A stretch of DNA of 64,000 nucleotides from an uncultured Elusimicrobiales bacterium (GCA_944324685.1 CALUXG010000005.1:1-64000); one strand, 5' to 3'; counted from the first letter of the stretch, positions 42,798-52,038 are shown. The notes: a model not told the origin generated them from the sequence alone. Translations and numbers: made by a program.

Positions 42798-43601
42798 TTA
42801 CTTTTCGAGTATTTTTTCTATGTTAGGTATATCGATATCAAATTTTACTTTATGATATTTGAGGCCAATATATGTTCCAATAGCGGTTGGACGATATCTT
42901 TTTAGATCAGAATTTTCCCATTTCTTCTTTATGAATTGATAAACATCAGATTCTTGGACGGATTTTATGTCTATATTGGGATATCTGTTGGAATTATATT
43001 TTTGATTGAAGTCTATATAACCGGGTTCAACCAGAGATAAACAACCTGTGTATGATAAATATTCAAAATCAATAGTTTTGAATTGTGTATCATACAAAGG
43101 TTTAAATGTTACCGTAAGATTTTGTATAAGATCTGTTGTTTCTTTCCCTTCAATCTTACATTTGTGAAATAATGCCAAGATATGGAGAATTCTAAACTGA
43201 CGTTCTAAAAGCTTGCTGATAGTGCGTATGGATTCCTGAGAAATTATTTTTAAAAAATCATTTTTTGTATTTATTCTATCTATTATAATTTCTTCAATAG
43301 TTTTGTCTATGTTTGTGTTATGTTTTTGTGCTGAGATTTTTATGGCTTCCAGATAAGTTTGCAAAAATGCGTAGTCTTGTTTCATTTCATCCCAATTATT
43401 AGGCAACAATCGGGGGCCAATCTCGGACATAAGTTTATTATGGGCTAATAAGAGTTCTTTTTGGATCATATTATGGACATCTTGATATGTCAGGCCAAAG
43501 TTAAAAAAAGTTTGATTACGTTTATCGTTCCCACCAATGATTAAGTTGTTATTTTGCGTATCAGCAAATTTGACTTCGGGATTGATGTTTACTAATCCCA
43601 C
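42798..43601 (-). CDS. LPO_1073/Vpar_1526-like protein
   Basis: 267 aa from a GTG start. Pattern NNNLIIGGNDKRNQ...FGLTYQDVHNMIQKELL followed by a long helical part (AQKHNTNIDKTIEEIIIDRIN, SIRTISKLLERQFRILHILALF) recalls this uncharacterised family, by memory only. AAAGGAG lies before an in-frame ATA/ATT pair (about 43616-43611) upstream of the GTG, so the true start may be non-standard. Very AT-rich; likely partner of the adjacent ATPase. Confidence 0.5.
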   Translation of the reverse strand: MGLVNINPEVKFADTQNNNLIIGGNDKRNQTFFNFGLTYQDVHNMIQKELLLAHNKLMSEIGPRLLPNNWDEMKQDYAFLQTYLEAIKISAQKHNTNIDKTIEEIIIDRINTKNDFLKIISQESIRTISKLLERQFRILHILALFHKCKIEGKETTDLIQNLTVTFKPLYDTQFKTIDFEYLSYTGCLSLVEPGYIDFNQKYNSNRYPNIDIKSVQESDVYQFIKKKWENSDLKRYRPTAIGTYIGLKYHKVKFDIDIPNIEKILEK

Positions 43602-43700
43602 ATCCCCAATTATTGGTTGTGCTCCTTTTATTTTGTAAAGTATATGTTTTATTTATCCAGTTAAACATATGTTCTTTTCCTGTTGTTAATAATACAATTA

Positions 43701-45942
43701 TTAATTTTGTAATTGGGTAATTTGGCCTGGACAAATAGTTTGGAGATATTGGACAATACTTTTACAACAATCTATTAAGTTAGCATCGGTACAAGGTGAA
43801 CAAGTCCTAATGCGTCCGTGAGACAAATCATGGATCAAGCTATAACTAGATTTACAAGATTCAAAAATATGTTCTTGCTTTACGAAATCATAGAGTTCCA
43901 TTTCAGGATATTTGAAATTACAAAGTGTTTCTAATACGTGTCGAATGGAATTGGGAGTTTGAAAAGTTGGTTTCGATTTTTGAATACTAATATCAAAAAT
44001 ATGTCGCAGATGATGTTCATAGGGCAATAGGTATTTGCTGTCTAGTTCACTTAATTTTGAATGATCTAGAAATAATGCAGTTGAGATAATTTTATTTTTA
44101 ATTAAAATACTCATAAATTCAATATTATGAGTTAAAATACTAAAACGAGAATACATTAATTCAAAATTGATTTTGAGATCTCTTATCTCTTGCGCTACCT
44201 GATAAACAAAATTAAAATCAAGACTTGATATAGGGTCATCAATTATTAATAACAATCGTCGATAATCTTCTTTATTATTTACTAAAGAGTGGATCAGTGC
44301 TAGGAAATAACAAAATGCAAGAATACTCTTTTCACCTTCACTTATTTTATCTAAAGCAGATTCTTGTAATGGATAAGTATCATTTAGTTTAAGGAAATGC
44401 TTTTTGGGATCATATGTATATCTATCCTTAAAGAACTCTTTTAATAATTTAGAAAATTCATTGTCAATTGCATCTTGTTTTGCTATTTTTGAATTTTCTT
44501 GTTTTTTCTTTATTTCTTGTTCTAATTTATTTATTTCTTCCCGATAATTTACAATTTTATTAATATCTGGAAGATTCTTATTGCGTAATTCATATAGCAG
44601 TGCGGTGCAAAGATTTTGGCGTAATTTTTTTCTTCTCCATTTGTTGAAATCTTTTTACCCTCTAAATCTACGACGAGTTGGTTTTGTAATGGAAGTTCTT
44701 TTTGTATTTTTTCTACAATGTCCGCAATAGCATCTATTTGCCGGTTACAATCAAAGTCAATTCTTTCTTTTGAAAGCATTTTTTGATCTAATAAAGTATC
44801 AATAACCTTAATGTCGTTCTCGATAGTTTCAAAATCAATATCCAAAGAAAAAGTTTGTTCCTTTATGGAGGGGAAATATTCTTTTTGAATATTATATTTT
44901 GATACAATATCGAGCAATTCCGTGCGATAGGTTTGAATTTGTGTTATTAATGATTTTAAATAATTTTTTGCTTGTGATATATCTTTAGCACATTTACCTT
45001 CTTTATCAGTGAAATAAGTTATGTATCCGTCGATAATGTGTTTAGCTGTTTCATTAAGAGATTGTTCGCAGAAAGGGCATACAGCGGGAGGTGTATCTAA
45101 AAGCGAAACTCCTTGTTCTATGAAAGAATAATGCTCTTGGATCTTCTTTTTGTATTTTTCTGCTACATTAACAAGAGATACTTCTCTTGTCAGTAATTGA
45201 TTAATCTCATACAAGGGTTTTATATTTGGTTGGAAATATAATTGAGATAAAGAGGGTAAATCTTTTGGCAAATTTTGTAGCTTTTCTAAGCTAATCTTTA
45301 TATCTTGAACTTTTTGTGTTGGTTGTTGTTCTTCAAAAATACGTTCGTAAGTAATGTTTGAATATTCTTTAAGGGTAGAAATATATTTAACAGCAGTACT
45401 GATATTTTTCTTTTCTTGATTAATATCATTCCTTATTTTTTCTTCAAGTTCATTAAGTTGGGAAACGAGAGAGATTTTTTTGTTTTCGAGTTCCGCAATT
45501 TTTGCGTTGGTTTCACCTATAATAATTTCTCCAGGGATAGCATTTTTGAGCGTAAATGTATTAAGGGTGAGATTTCTATTTATAAAATCCCTATTAAATG
45601 TGTGTATGATCCATTTGGAATCTTGAGAACAATGGGGTCCTTCATTAATATTCTCTGTCAACGTGAAAATATTTTTTATTTCAGGGGAATTCGAGGTTGG
45701 TTTGGAAGAAAAGCTGAATTCAAACTTCGCTTTTTTTCTCCAAAAGATAGTAGCGGAGAAGTTGCAACAGATTGTTTATTTTGTTGGGCATCTTGAAGAC
45801 AGGAGAAAACTCTACTAATAAAAGTCTTCCCGGATCCATTATTGGCAAAAATCGCCAAATTAAGTGCTTTTATATCTTTTGTAAATGATAAATCGCTTAA
45901 TGGTCCTATGTTATTGATAACCAATTTGAAAGTATTTGTCAT
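43701..45942 (-). pseudogene. AAA_13-type (RloC-like) ATPase broken by two single-base frameshifts
   Basis: Three frames join into a protein of about 747 aa if one A is added in each of two A7 tracts (45737-45731 and 44631-44625). Order: P-loop ANNGSGKTF, coiled coil, zinc-hook motif CPFCEQSL, coiled coil, ABC signature ISEGEKS, Walker B LLIIDDPISSLD, switch LTHN, C-terminal helical part (RHVLETLCNF...IHDLSHGR). AAA_13 proteins include the anticodon nucleases PrrC/RloC and other defence ATPases; no nuclease motif is confirmed here. Base composition is much more AT-rich than the surroundings. Confidence 0.75.
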
Positions 45943-46097
45943 ATTTAGAAAACGAAATTATTAATAATATAAACAGTATATCATATTATATATAAAACAA
46001 ATTAATTTTATTTGATAATTAAAGTCGAATTTATAGGGAAACCATGTAGGGCTATATTTATGATTATTGCTAGTTGTTTTTACACCTTACCGGGTTT

Positions 46098-47039
46098 TTA
46101 GGGTTCTATATGTTTAGGACATTTGTTTAGATAATTCTCAAGTTGTTTATGCAAAGTTTGTTTCAGTTCCTTGGGGCTTATTATTTGGATAGGGGGCAGC
46201 CAGCGTTGGATTTGCGGAAGGACCTGCATAAAATTAGCTGTTTTGCACGAAATGAGCAAAGAACCGTCTTTTAGTTCTTTTTCAATTTTTTGGTAGGGGA
46301 AAAATTCTACCTCTTTAAAATATCCGGCAATGGGTGGGGCAATTTTTAGTTTAATTTCTACATTTTGCTCCGTATCAAACCAAATATTGGGCGACTGTGC
46401 CAATTTGTCGTCAATGGCGACAGGCGCAAAAGTTTGAGCATGGGTACGTACTTGATCAATACGCCCAAGTGAAAATTTCATGAAGGTATTCCAACTATTA
46501 AGGGTAATTAAGTACCAAAATCCGTCAAATAGGGCTATTTTTAAGGGACGCACCTGACGGCTCCAGGCCCGTTTAGTTTTGGACTTATAATAAACATCTA
46601 TATACTGGTGTGTTAAAATGGCCTGTTCTAATTTTTCCAAAATAGCAGGGGAAATACTATGCCACATCCGCGGCATTTTAATAAAGTAGATATCTTGCGG
46701 ATTGGGGCGCACAAATTGTTCGGTCAGCCGTTTAAAACTGGCGTGCCAGTTGGAGCCCAAAGATTCGGCTAACTGCCCGGTAAGGGCAAGGAGTGCTTTA
46801 TCTCGCGCGGAAAGCGGCATCTTGCGCAAGGAAAACCCTTCCACAAACCCATATCTCCCAGCAGCAATTTCGGTCAAAGGAAACCCGGCGCGTTCTATCT
46901 CGTGTAAATCGCGTTGTAAGGTGCGCGCGGAAAAGCCGAGTTCTTTGGCTTCTTGCGTAAGCGTAATGCGCCCCCTGTCTAACTTATTAAGTAGATACAA
47001 AATACGGGTAAATTTATGCAAGGTGGCAGATTTAATCAT
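46098..47039 (-). CDS. WYL-domain transcriptional regulator
   Basis: 313 aa. N-terminal HTH (about 6-60: LTQEAKELGFSARTLQRDLHEIERAGF), central WYL domain (about 140-225: VRPLKIALFDGFWYLITLNSW) and WCX-like C-terminus. WYL regulators of this size (CapW/BrxR type) repress phage-defence operons and sense nucleic-acid ligands. It is divergent from the structured RNA and cassette. Promoter TTGGCA-17 bp-TATAAT-6 nt-ATG, leaderless. Confidence 0.9.
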   Translation of the reverse strand: MIKSATLHKFTRILYLLNKLDRGRITLTQEAKELGFSARTLQRDLHEIERAGFPLTEIAAGRYGFVEGFSLRKMPLSARDKALLALTGQLAESLGSNWHASFKRLTEQFVRPNPQDIYFIKMPRMWHSISPAILEKLEQAILTHQYIDVYYKSKTKRAWSRQVRPLKIALFDGFWYLITLNSWNTFMKFSLGRIDQVRTHAQTFAPVAIDDKLAQSPNIWFDTEQNVEIKLKIAPPIAGYFKEVEFFPYQKIEKELKDGSLLISCKTANFMQVLPQIQRWLPPIQIISPKELKQTLHKQLENYLNKCPKHIEP

Positions 47040-47074
47040 AACTTTATTATATTCTATTTCATTTTCTGTGCCAA
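47040..47074 (-). promoter_or_regulatory. WYL gene promoter (leaderless)
   Basis: -35 TTGGCA (47074-47069), spacer 17 bp, -10 TATAAT (47051-47046), then AAAGTT and the ATG. The transcript should start at the start codon. Confidence 0.8.
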
Positions 47075-47090
47075 TAATGTTACAATTTGC

Positions 47091-47110
47091 ATAAGGGAAT
47101 TATCCCTTAT
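47091..47110. promoter_or_regulatory. Palindromic operator between WYL gene and structured RNA
   Basis: ATAAGGGA-ATTA-TCCCTTAT, perfect 8-bp arms, 52 bp upstream of the WYL start and 20 bp before the RNA. A good candidate for WYL dimer binding. Confidence 0.65.
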
Positions 47111-47130
47111 GAATTTGTGCATTATTTTAG

Positions 47131-47283
47131 GAAGCTTGGTTGGGGCCAAGCAGAGCTGACGGATACGTCCGGCGGCACTTTGGAATCCTCAAAATAATCG
47201 TTCTTGTTTGTCTCCTTTCGGGGACGGACAGGCGGCGGTTATGTGGGTTATTCCAAAGGCTCAACGTAACGCGCCGCCTTTTT
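47131..47283 (+). ncRNA. Structured RNA, unidentified, ending in a terminator
   Basis: About 150 nt. Hairpins: GCTTGG/CCAAGC (47134-47151), GACG-GATA-CGTC (47158-47169), a 10-bp hairpin GTTTGTCTCC/GGGGACGGAC with TTTC loop (47206-47229). Long-range stems CTTTGGAAT (47078+100 region, 47178-47186) with ATTCCAAAG (47250-47258) and GGCGGC (47171-47176) with GCCGCC (47273-47278) close the fold, followed by TTTTT. No known RNA class matches from memory. It could be a free RNA or an attenuating leader of the cassette. Confidence 0.65.
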
Positions 47284-47316
47284 ATTTGTCCGTCTAAATA
47301 TAGCATAGCAAAGTAA

Positions 47317-47357
47317 TGCGACAAGTGAGTTGTCGCACAGACTTGATAAGATACAAA
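47317..47357 (+). promoter_or_regulatory. Operator-promoter B of the cassette
   Basis: Perfect 8-bp arms TGCGACAA-GTGAG-TTGTCGCA (47317-47337). Its right half supplies -35 TTGTCG (47330-47335), 16 bp before TACAAA (47352-47357). An alternative extended -10 is TGA-TAAGAT (47344-47352). Confidence 0.6.
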
Positions 47358-47370
47358 TAACGAGGGTCTT

Positions 47371-47604
47371 ATGAGTCAAATAATTGTGGTGGGTAAAGAA
47401 ATGCTGCGTATTAGCCCTAAAAATGCGAGTCATATAGAATATTCTTACAATGGCGGGCGCAGTTGGCTTGTGCGTTATTTAGGCACAACCGCCGGGCAGT
47501 TTAAAGATTTGCAAATTGTGGGTAATGAAATTATTGCCTTAACTAGCAAAGGCACGTTTTATTCCAAGACTCAGGGAAGAACGTGGCTGTTTAGGAGCAA
47601 GTAA
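47371..47604 (+). CDS. Small beta-rich BNR-like protein
   Basis: 77 aa. HIEYSYNGGRSWLVRYLG and ALTSKGTFYSKTQGRTW look like two BNR/Asp-box-type strands. No signal peptide. GAGGG ribosome site. First gene of the cassette, 2 bp before the membrane protein. Confidence 0.65.
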   Translation: MSQIIVVGKEMLRISPKNASHIEYSYNGGRSWLVRYLGTTAGQFKDLQIVGNEIIALTSKGTFYSKTQGRTWLFRSK

Positions 47605-47606
47605 AT

Positions 47607-49442
47607 ATGTCAATAAATTGGAATTCCATGTTTCTTTCTGTCGCAACGGGAGTGGAACAAATTATAAAAATTGTTTGGCTTGTCCTTTCGTTTTTACCAA
47701 TGGGGTATTTTCGTTTTATTGTGGATTGTTGGAATTCTCATCCTTTTTGGACAATCTTTCTTTCTCCTTTTATTATAGCAGGTGCTATTATTATCCTTTA
47801 TTTAGAAGGAGGGTTGTTATATCTGCTAGGTATAGGTTTTGTAAAATTATGTGAATTATTGATGGAAGGTGTTGGTAAGAGTATATTTTTGATAACCGAA
47901 ATTATTTCTTGGTTACTGTGTGCGTTTAAAACAATGGTGCATTGGATTTATATGTGTACTGTCGGTTGGATTGGTCTATTATATGCACGTCTGGTATATG
48001 GGAAAAAACAAATTGGATATTATCCGGATTCTTGGGCTGTGCGTCAGATTTATTACCTTAAAAATGGACAAAAAAACGGTCCGGAAAAATTTTATTATCA
48101 CTCTGGTAAAATAAATAAAATACAAACATGGCAACAGGGGAAAAAGCAAGGAGCATTTACTATTTTTTATCCATCGGGCGAAGTGTATTTCTTCGGGCAG
48201 TATAAGGATGATGTGCTTGTGCAACCTATAAAAGTAAATTATTTAGAGCATTCTCAAAGGATATCTTTAGACTTAACACAAATAAACAGAGACTATGTAA
48301 ACAAGCAACAACAACTTTGCAAAAATTATCAACAGGAATACGAAGAATTGACGCAAGTAGAGCTTGATGTGATAGAAGATGCCTGCGACGCATACAAAGG
48401 GAATTGGCTTATCGAAGTAGCTCGGTGGTCTTATAGATTACAAGTGAAATATCCTAAAAAAGTTATCAAATCAGTTACGGGCATCAAAGCATATCAGGAC
48501 CGCAAGAAAGCCAAACAATTAGTAGCAATATGTTCCCCTTGGTATGAGACTGCTTGCCAGACGACTCAATATCACCAACGGAAAATGAGAAAAAGTATCA
48601 ATGATTTAGGCAAGATACGTTTAGAGGTTTTGCAAGGAGTTGTGGGAGAATTTTTGGGTTGTCTGAAAGATATGAATCAAAAAAATAAAATCAACTACTA
48701 TGAATTGCTTGGAAAAATCGGAATTACCCCACAAGTGGCTAAAGAATTTGGTGATATAGATATGTCGGTATCAAAGTTATCTTCCAATACACTATTGGTA
48801 GGCACTTTGGGTACTTTAACAGCTGCTAGCACACCAGCTGCTGTTACTTCTGCTGTTGCCGCTTGGGCAACTGCTTCTACGGGTACGGCTATTTCTTCGC
48901 TTAGTGGGGCTGCGGCTACCAATGCAACCTTAGCGTGGTTAGGTGGAGGAAGTATTGCTTCTGGCGGTGGCGGTATGGCGGCCGGTGCGGCTACATTAAC
49001 CACGGCTACCACTATGGCTACGGCGGGAGTGGCAATTGTGGCCGCAGGACTAATGGCTACTGTGCATTATTCTAATAAGTTGACCAAAATTACCGAAAAA
49101 GCTGCCAATATGGCGGTAGATATAGCAAAAATGGAAGGAAGCTGGGTGGCTATGGATGCTATTGTTGAGCGAGCTAATGAACTGACAAAAGCTACTTTTG
49201 AAATACAACAAAAAGCATTGGCCGCTCTTGAAAGACTTAAGCCACTTGCCCCTGATTTTAATACCCAAGATGAATACTACAACAAAACATTCCGCACCAC
49301 GGCGCGGTTGGTAGAGGCACTTATCGGGTTAGTTAAAATTGCTTTGCTGGATGAAGTGGGAAACTTGAATGATATGGGACTCAAAGAAATAGCTCATACA
49401 AGAGAAATAATAAAAAATACGGAGTTGGTAACTTATGAATAA
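47607..49442 (+). CDS. MORN-repeat membrane protein with Gly/Ala-rich hydrophobic segment
   Basis: 611 aa. Three or so N-terminal helices (about 15-125), then MORN-type repeats (QIYYLKNGQKNGPEKFYYHSG, QQGKKQGAFTIFYPSGE; about 145-200), a helical central part, and a long Gly/Ala/Thr-rich hydrophobic stretch (about 400-480: AWLGGGSIASGGGGMAAG...) that could insert into a membrane, then a helical tail. No enzymatic motif. Its architecture suggests a membrane-acting effector controlled by the other cassette proteins (inference). Confidence 0.7.
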   Translation: MSINWNSMFLSVATGVEQIIKIVWLVLSFLPMGYFRFIVDCWNSHPFWTIFLSPFIIAGAIIILYLEGGLLYLLGIGFVKLCELLMEGVGKSIFLITEIISWLLCAFKTMVHWIYMCTVGWIGLLYARLVYGKKQIGYYPDSWAVRQIYYLKNGQKNGPEKFYYHSGKINKIQTWQQGKKQGAFTIFYPSGEVYFFGQYKDDVLVQPIKVNYLEHSQRISLDLTQINRDYVNKQQQLCKNYQQEYEELTQVELDVIEDACDAYKGNWLIEVARWSYRLQVKYPKKVIKSVTGIKAYQDRKKAKQLVAICSPWYETACQTTQYHQRKMRKSINDLGKIRLEVLQGVVGEFLGCLKDMNQKNKINYYELLGKIGITPQVAKEFGDIDMSVSKLSSNTLLVGTLGTLTAASTPAAVTSAVAAWATASTGTAISSLSGAAATNATLAWLGGGSIASGGGGMAAGAATLTTATTMATAGVAIVAAGLMATVHYSNKLTKITEKAANMAVDIAKMEGSWVAMDAIVERANELTKATFEIQQKALAALERLKPLAPDFNTQDEYYNKTFRTTARLVEALIGLVKIALLDEVGNLNDMGLKEIAHTREIIKNTELVTYE

Positions 49443-50016
49443 GGAAGAAATATTAGATTTTTTGAAAAAGAAAGGTATTGAGTTTGCACGTGAAAAGGTG
49501 CAGGCTTTTTTGGAAACACAGCCAGAAGAGCAGGGCCCACAGGAAGTAATAGAGCCCGAAGTGGTAGATATATCTAAATACGAAGACGGAGATGCTTTTG
49601 AAGCACAATTTCATCAAGAGTTGCAAGATATGTCTAAAGACCTTACTCCGGAAAAGATGTTAGTGTTTGTAGGACGTTTAACAAAAATGACTTTTGAAGT
49701 TCAAAAATTTTGCGAAGTACAAGAAACTAAACGTACGCTAATCAATGCTCAACGTGAGATTATGGTCAAAAAGATTCAAGCACAAAAAGAAGTTATGCTT
49801 GTATATTTGGAAAAGTCTTTTGATGAACGTAAGAAAAATTTTGCCAAATTATTTAGCTTGGTAGATGAGGCAATGGTCCATAATAATGACCGCCAGTTGG
49901 ACTTGGCCTTACGCAGTATCAATATGCTGGCAGCTTCTTCGCCGTTTAAGGCATTGCGCAGCGTGGAAGAAACCAAGAAGGCCTTGGAAGATAAAAACCA
50001 CGAATGGGATTTTTAA
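49435..50016 (+). CDS. Helical protein of the cassette, unknown
   Basis: 193 aa. Acidic N-terminal region, coiled-coil centre (NAQREIMVKKIQAQKEVMLVYLEKSFDERKK), and a conserved-looking end LAASSPFKALRS...NHEWDF. No family name known to me. Overlaps the MORN gene by 8 bp and the UDG-like gene by 13 bp, so production is coupled. Confidence 0.7.
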   Translation: MNKEEILDFLKKKGIEFAREKVQAFLETQPEEQGPQEVIEPEVVDISKYEDGDAFEAQFHQELQDMSKDLTPEKMLVFVGRLTKMTFEVQKFCEVQETKRTLINAQREIMVKKIQAQKEVMLVYLEKSFDERKKNFAKLFSLVDEAMVHNNDRQLDLALRSINMLAASSPFKALRSVEETKKALEDKNHEWDF

Positions 50017-50741
50017 GGGATTTGTCGTTCGTAATTATGCCGAGTGGAATCAAGAAATATCAATCATTTGCTTTTGACGCGCAATTTGTCGCTGCCCACA
50101 AAGCGGGGCAAATAGCGTGGTATCCGTGGGTAGGCAAACAATATCCTACATCCGCTTGTAAGGTGCTTGTCATCTTGGAATCCCATTACATTAACTGGGA
50201 GCGCAACAATATAGAGGCTCTTGCTTTTCCTGATTTTACGCGCCGTATTGTGGCAGAGCAACTATTCCCGCAGTACCGTTGGCACAGCAAAACGTTTAAT
50301 GGTTTGGCAAAGTGTTTAAGCGGAAAAGCCGTTTGTAAGGAACAAGTAAGCATGGTATGGGGAAGAGTGGCATTGTATAATTTAGTTCAACGCCCTATGG
50401 ATAGTCCGAAAGAACGACCCAATAAGAAAGATTTCGCTGAAGGATGGAAAACGTTCCCAACGGTTGTGAATATCATAAAGCCGGATGTGTGTATTTTTGC
50501 TAGCATGGCAGTAATTTCGAATGCAAGGAAATTGGAATTTCCAACTCATGAATTGGGCGTAGAAACGGGGGAAAGAATAGGACGTGTTAAAATCCGCAAG
50601 CGTTTTACGGTAAATACTACACCGGATTTCCAGACAATTTGCGTCGCTATCAAACATCCGGGTAAATCCTTTTCGGCAGACAAATGGCGGGCGGTTTTGC
50701 AATGCCAAGTACCGCAAGCAATCAAAGCACTTTCTTTATAA
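50004..50741 (+). CDS. UDG-fold-like protein (ESHY family)
   Basis: 245 aa. VLVILESHY sits where uracil-DNA glycosylases have their first active-site loop, VALYNLVQRPM and IIKPDVCIFAS match inner strands, and AIKHPGKSFS matches the late HPS loop. The catalytic residues of UNG are not conserved, so a glycosylase activity is unproven. The start is uncertain: ATG 50004 or ATG 50037; neither has a good ribosome site. Confidence 0.65.
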   Translation: MGFLRDLSFVIMPSGIKKYQSFAFDAQFVAAHKAGQIAWYPWVGKQYPTSACKVLVILESHYINWERNNIEALAFPDFTRRIVAEQLFPQYRWHSKTFNGLAKCLSGKAVCKEQVSMVWGRVALYNLVQRPMDSPKERPNKKDFAEGWKTFPTVVNIIKPDVCIFASMAVISNARKLEFPTHELGVETGERIGRVKIRKRFTVNTTPDFQTICVAIKHPGKSFSADKWRAVLQCQVPQAIKALSL

Positions 50742-50747
50742 TGTGAT

Positions 50748-50774
50748 TATCGGGCGGTTTTTAGCCGCCCGATA
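50748..50774. terminator. Terminator between the cassette and the TPR pair
   Basis: Perfect 10-bp stem TATCGGGCGG/CCGCCCGATA with loop TTTTTAG, between converging genes. Confidence 0.75.
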
Positions 50775-50792
50775 AATTCTAAAGCATAGAAT

Positions 50793-51122
50793 CTAGAATT
50801 TATGCTGTTCTGTCTTTTCTACAAATACAGGAATATGGTATAAGTCCGCCAATTTGGCTACTTTATCTACCAGTGCGTCGTATGCTTTATTATAGTGTCC
50901 CAAAATTGTCAGAAGTTGTTTTCTCCAAGCACGCAATTTTGCACGGGTTATATCCGGTCCGGCGGGGGCTTTTAGGTCTAAACACGCTTGGGAAAAATGC
51001 CTGTCTGCACAGAGTTGCAAACACTCTTTAATTTCCTTTAATTTTTCGGGCAAATCCAGTGTATTTAGTTTGGATAATGCGGCCTGTAAATACTCCAAAC
51101 TCTTTTGGCTGCTGTTGTTCAT
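50793..51122 (-). CDS. Small helical protein downstream of the TPR gene
   Basis: 109 aa from an ATG that shares an ATGA overlap with the TPR gene stop, which fixes the start. All helical; AYDALVDKVAKLADLYHIPVFVEKT at the C-terminus. No family recognised. Confidence 0.6.
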   Translation of the reverse strand: MNNSSQKSLEYLQAALSKLNTLDLPEKLKEIKECLQLCADRHFSQACLDLKAPAGPDITRAKLRAWRKQLLTILGHYNKAYDALVDKVAKLADLYHIPVFVEKTEQHKF

Positions 51123-52015
51123 TGTGTTTTCAAACGCATACCATTCCAATTTGCCAAACATCCGCTGAGGGTTTCGGATGAGGCAATCATATCATCCAAT
51201 TCATCAAAAAACAAGTGATTTAAAGCATTCATAAAATCTTTGTCAATGATGGGTTCTTGGAGGAGTAATTTTTGCAAGTGTCGCATATTTGATTTCATGG
51301 CTTTGCCTATTAATTCATCTTTGCTCTGGAGCACAATTTGCGCATCTTGTCGTAAATGAGTCAAATGTCCGGAGTGATACCCCGCCATGGCCCTCAAATA
51401 ATGGGCTACATCGTTTTGAGGCCGTACATGTAAACTGCTTTGGGCATCCTGGTAGGCCACCTCATAGGATTCTTTCTCCAAACGTATCAACCCACGCATT
51501 AAATAGCATACACTCCGTTCGCTGGGCATTAAGAGATAATCATAATGTAATGCTTGGGTAAACGGGAAAGTTTGCGGTTTGTGGTGAAAGGACGCAACTC
51601 CTTGTGTAAAATACAAATACGCACGGTGGCGGTTGTCCAACTCTTTTTTATGCGCTTGGGCATAAGTTAGGCATTTGCTGGCCTGTGTGAATTTCTCTTG
51701 AGCTAAATAATAAGTGGCTTTTTGTAAATTTAAAAAAGTGTTTGTAGCCCCCAGTTTTTTCATTTCTTTTAAGAGTGCCTTAGCGGGCTCAAATTGTTCC
51801 AACACCAAGTAACTGTCAAAGGCCTGTTCTAAAGCATCCAACGAAGGCTGTCGCTTATACTCGGCCAGTGCCAGGGAAAGGGCCTCTTGGTCTTGGTCGT
51901 TATTGCTAAACCAGCGAGCCTGCTGTAAGAGTGGGGAAAAGTTTTGCAACCAAGACGGTGTAGGTTGCGGAATAGCAATTTGCGGTAATTTCACGGGATC
52001 GTTTGATTTTTTCAT
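51119..52015 (-). CDS. TPR-repeat protein
   Basis: 298 aa, soluble, built from paired helices with TPR-like spacing (SLALAEYKRQPSLDALEQAF, YLVLEQFEPAKALLKEMKKLG, ATYYLAQEKFTQASKCL). AAAGGAG ribosome site. Its promoter bears the shared CGACA/TGTCG operator. Probably a protein-interaction scaffold; function unknown. Confidence 0.7.
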   Translation of the reverse strand: MKKSNDPVKLPQIAIPQPTPSWLQNFSPLLQQARWFSNNDQDQEALSLALAEYKRQPSLDALEQAFDSYLVLEQFEPAKALLKEMKKLGATNTFLNLQKATYYLAQEKFTQASKCLTYAQAHKKELDNRHRAYLYFTQGVASFHHKPQTFPFTQALHYDYLLMPSERSVCYLMRGLIRLEKESYEVAYQDAQSSLHVRPQNDVAHYLRAMAGYHSGHLTHLRQDAQIVLQSKDELIGKAMKSNMRHLQKLLLQEPIIDKDFMNALNHLFFDELDDMIASSETLSGCLANWNGMRLKTQ

Positions 52016-52038
52016 AGGTTTCTCCTTTATGGTGACTA

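Noticed and set aside
47240-47296. Short open frame (MWVIPKAQRNAPPF...) inside the structured RNA as a leader peptide
   Set aside because: It runs through the terminator stem and has no clear ribosome site; the base-pairing explains the sequence better.
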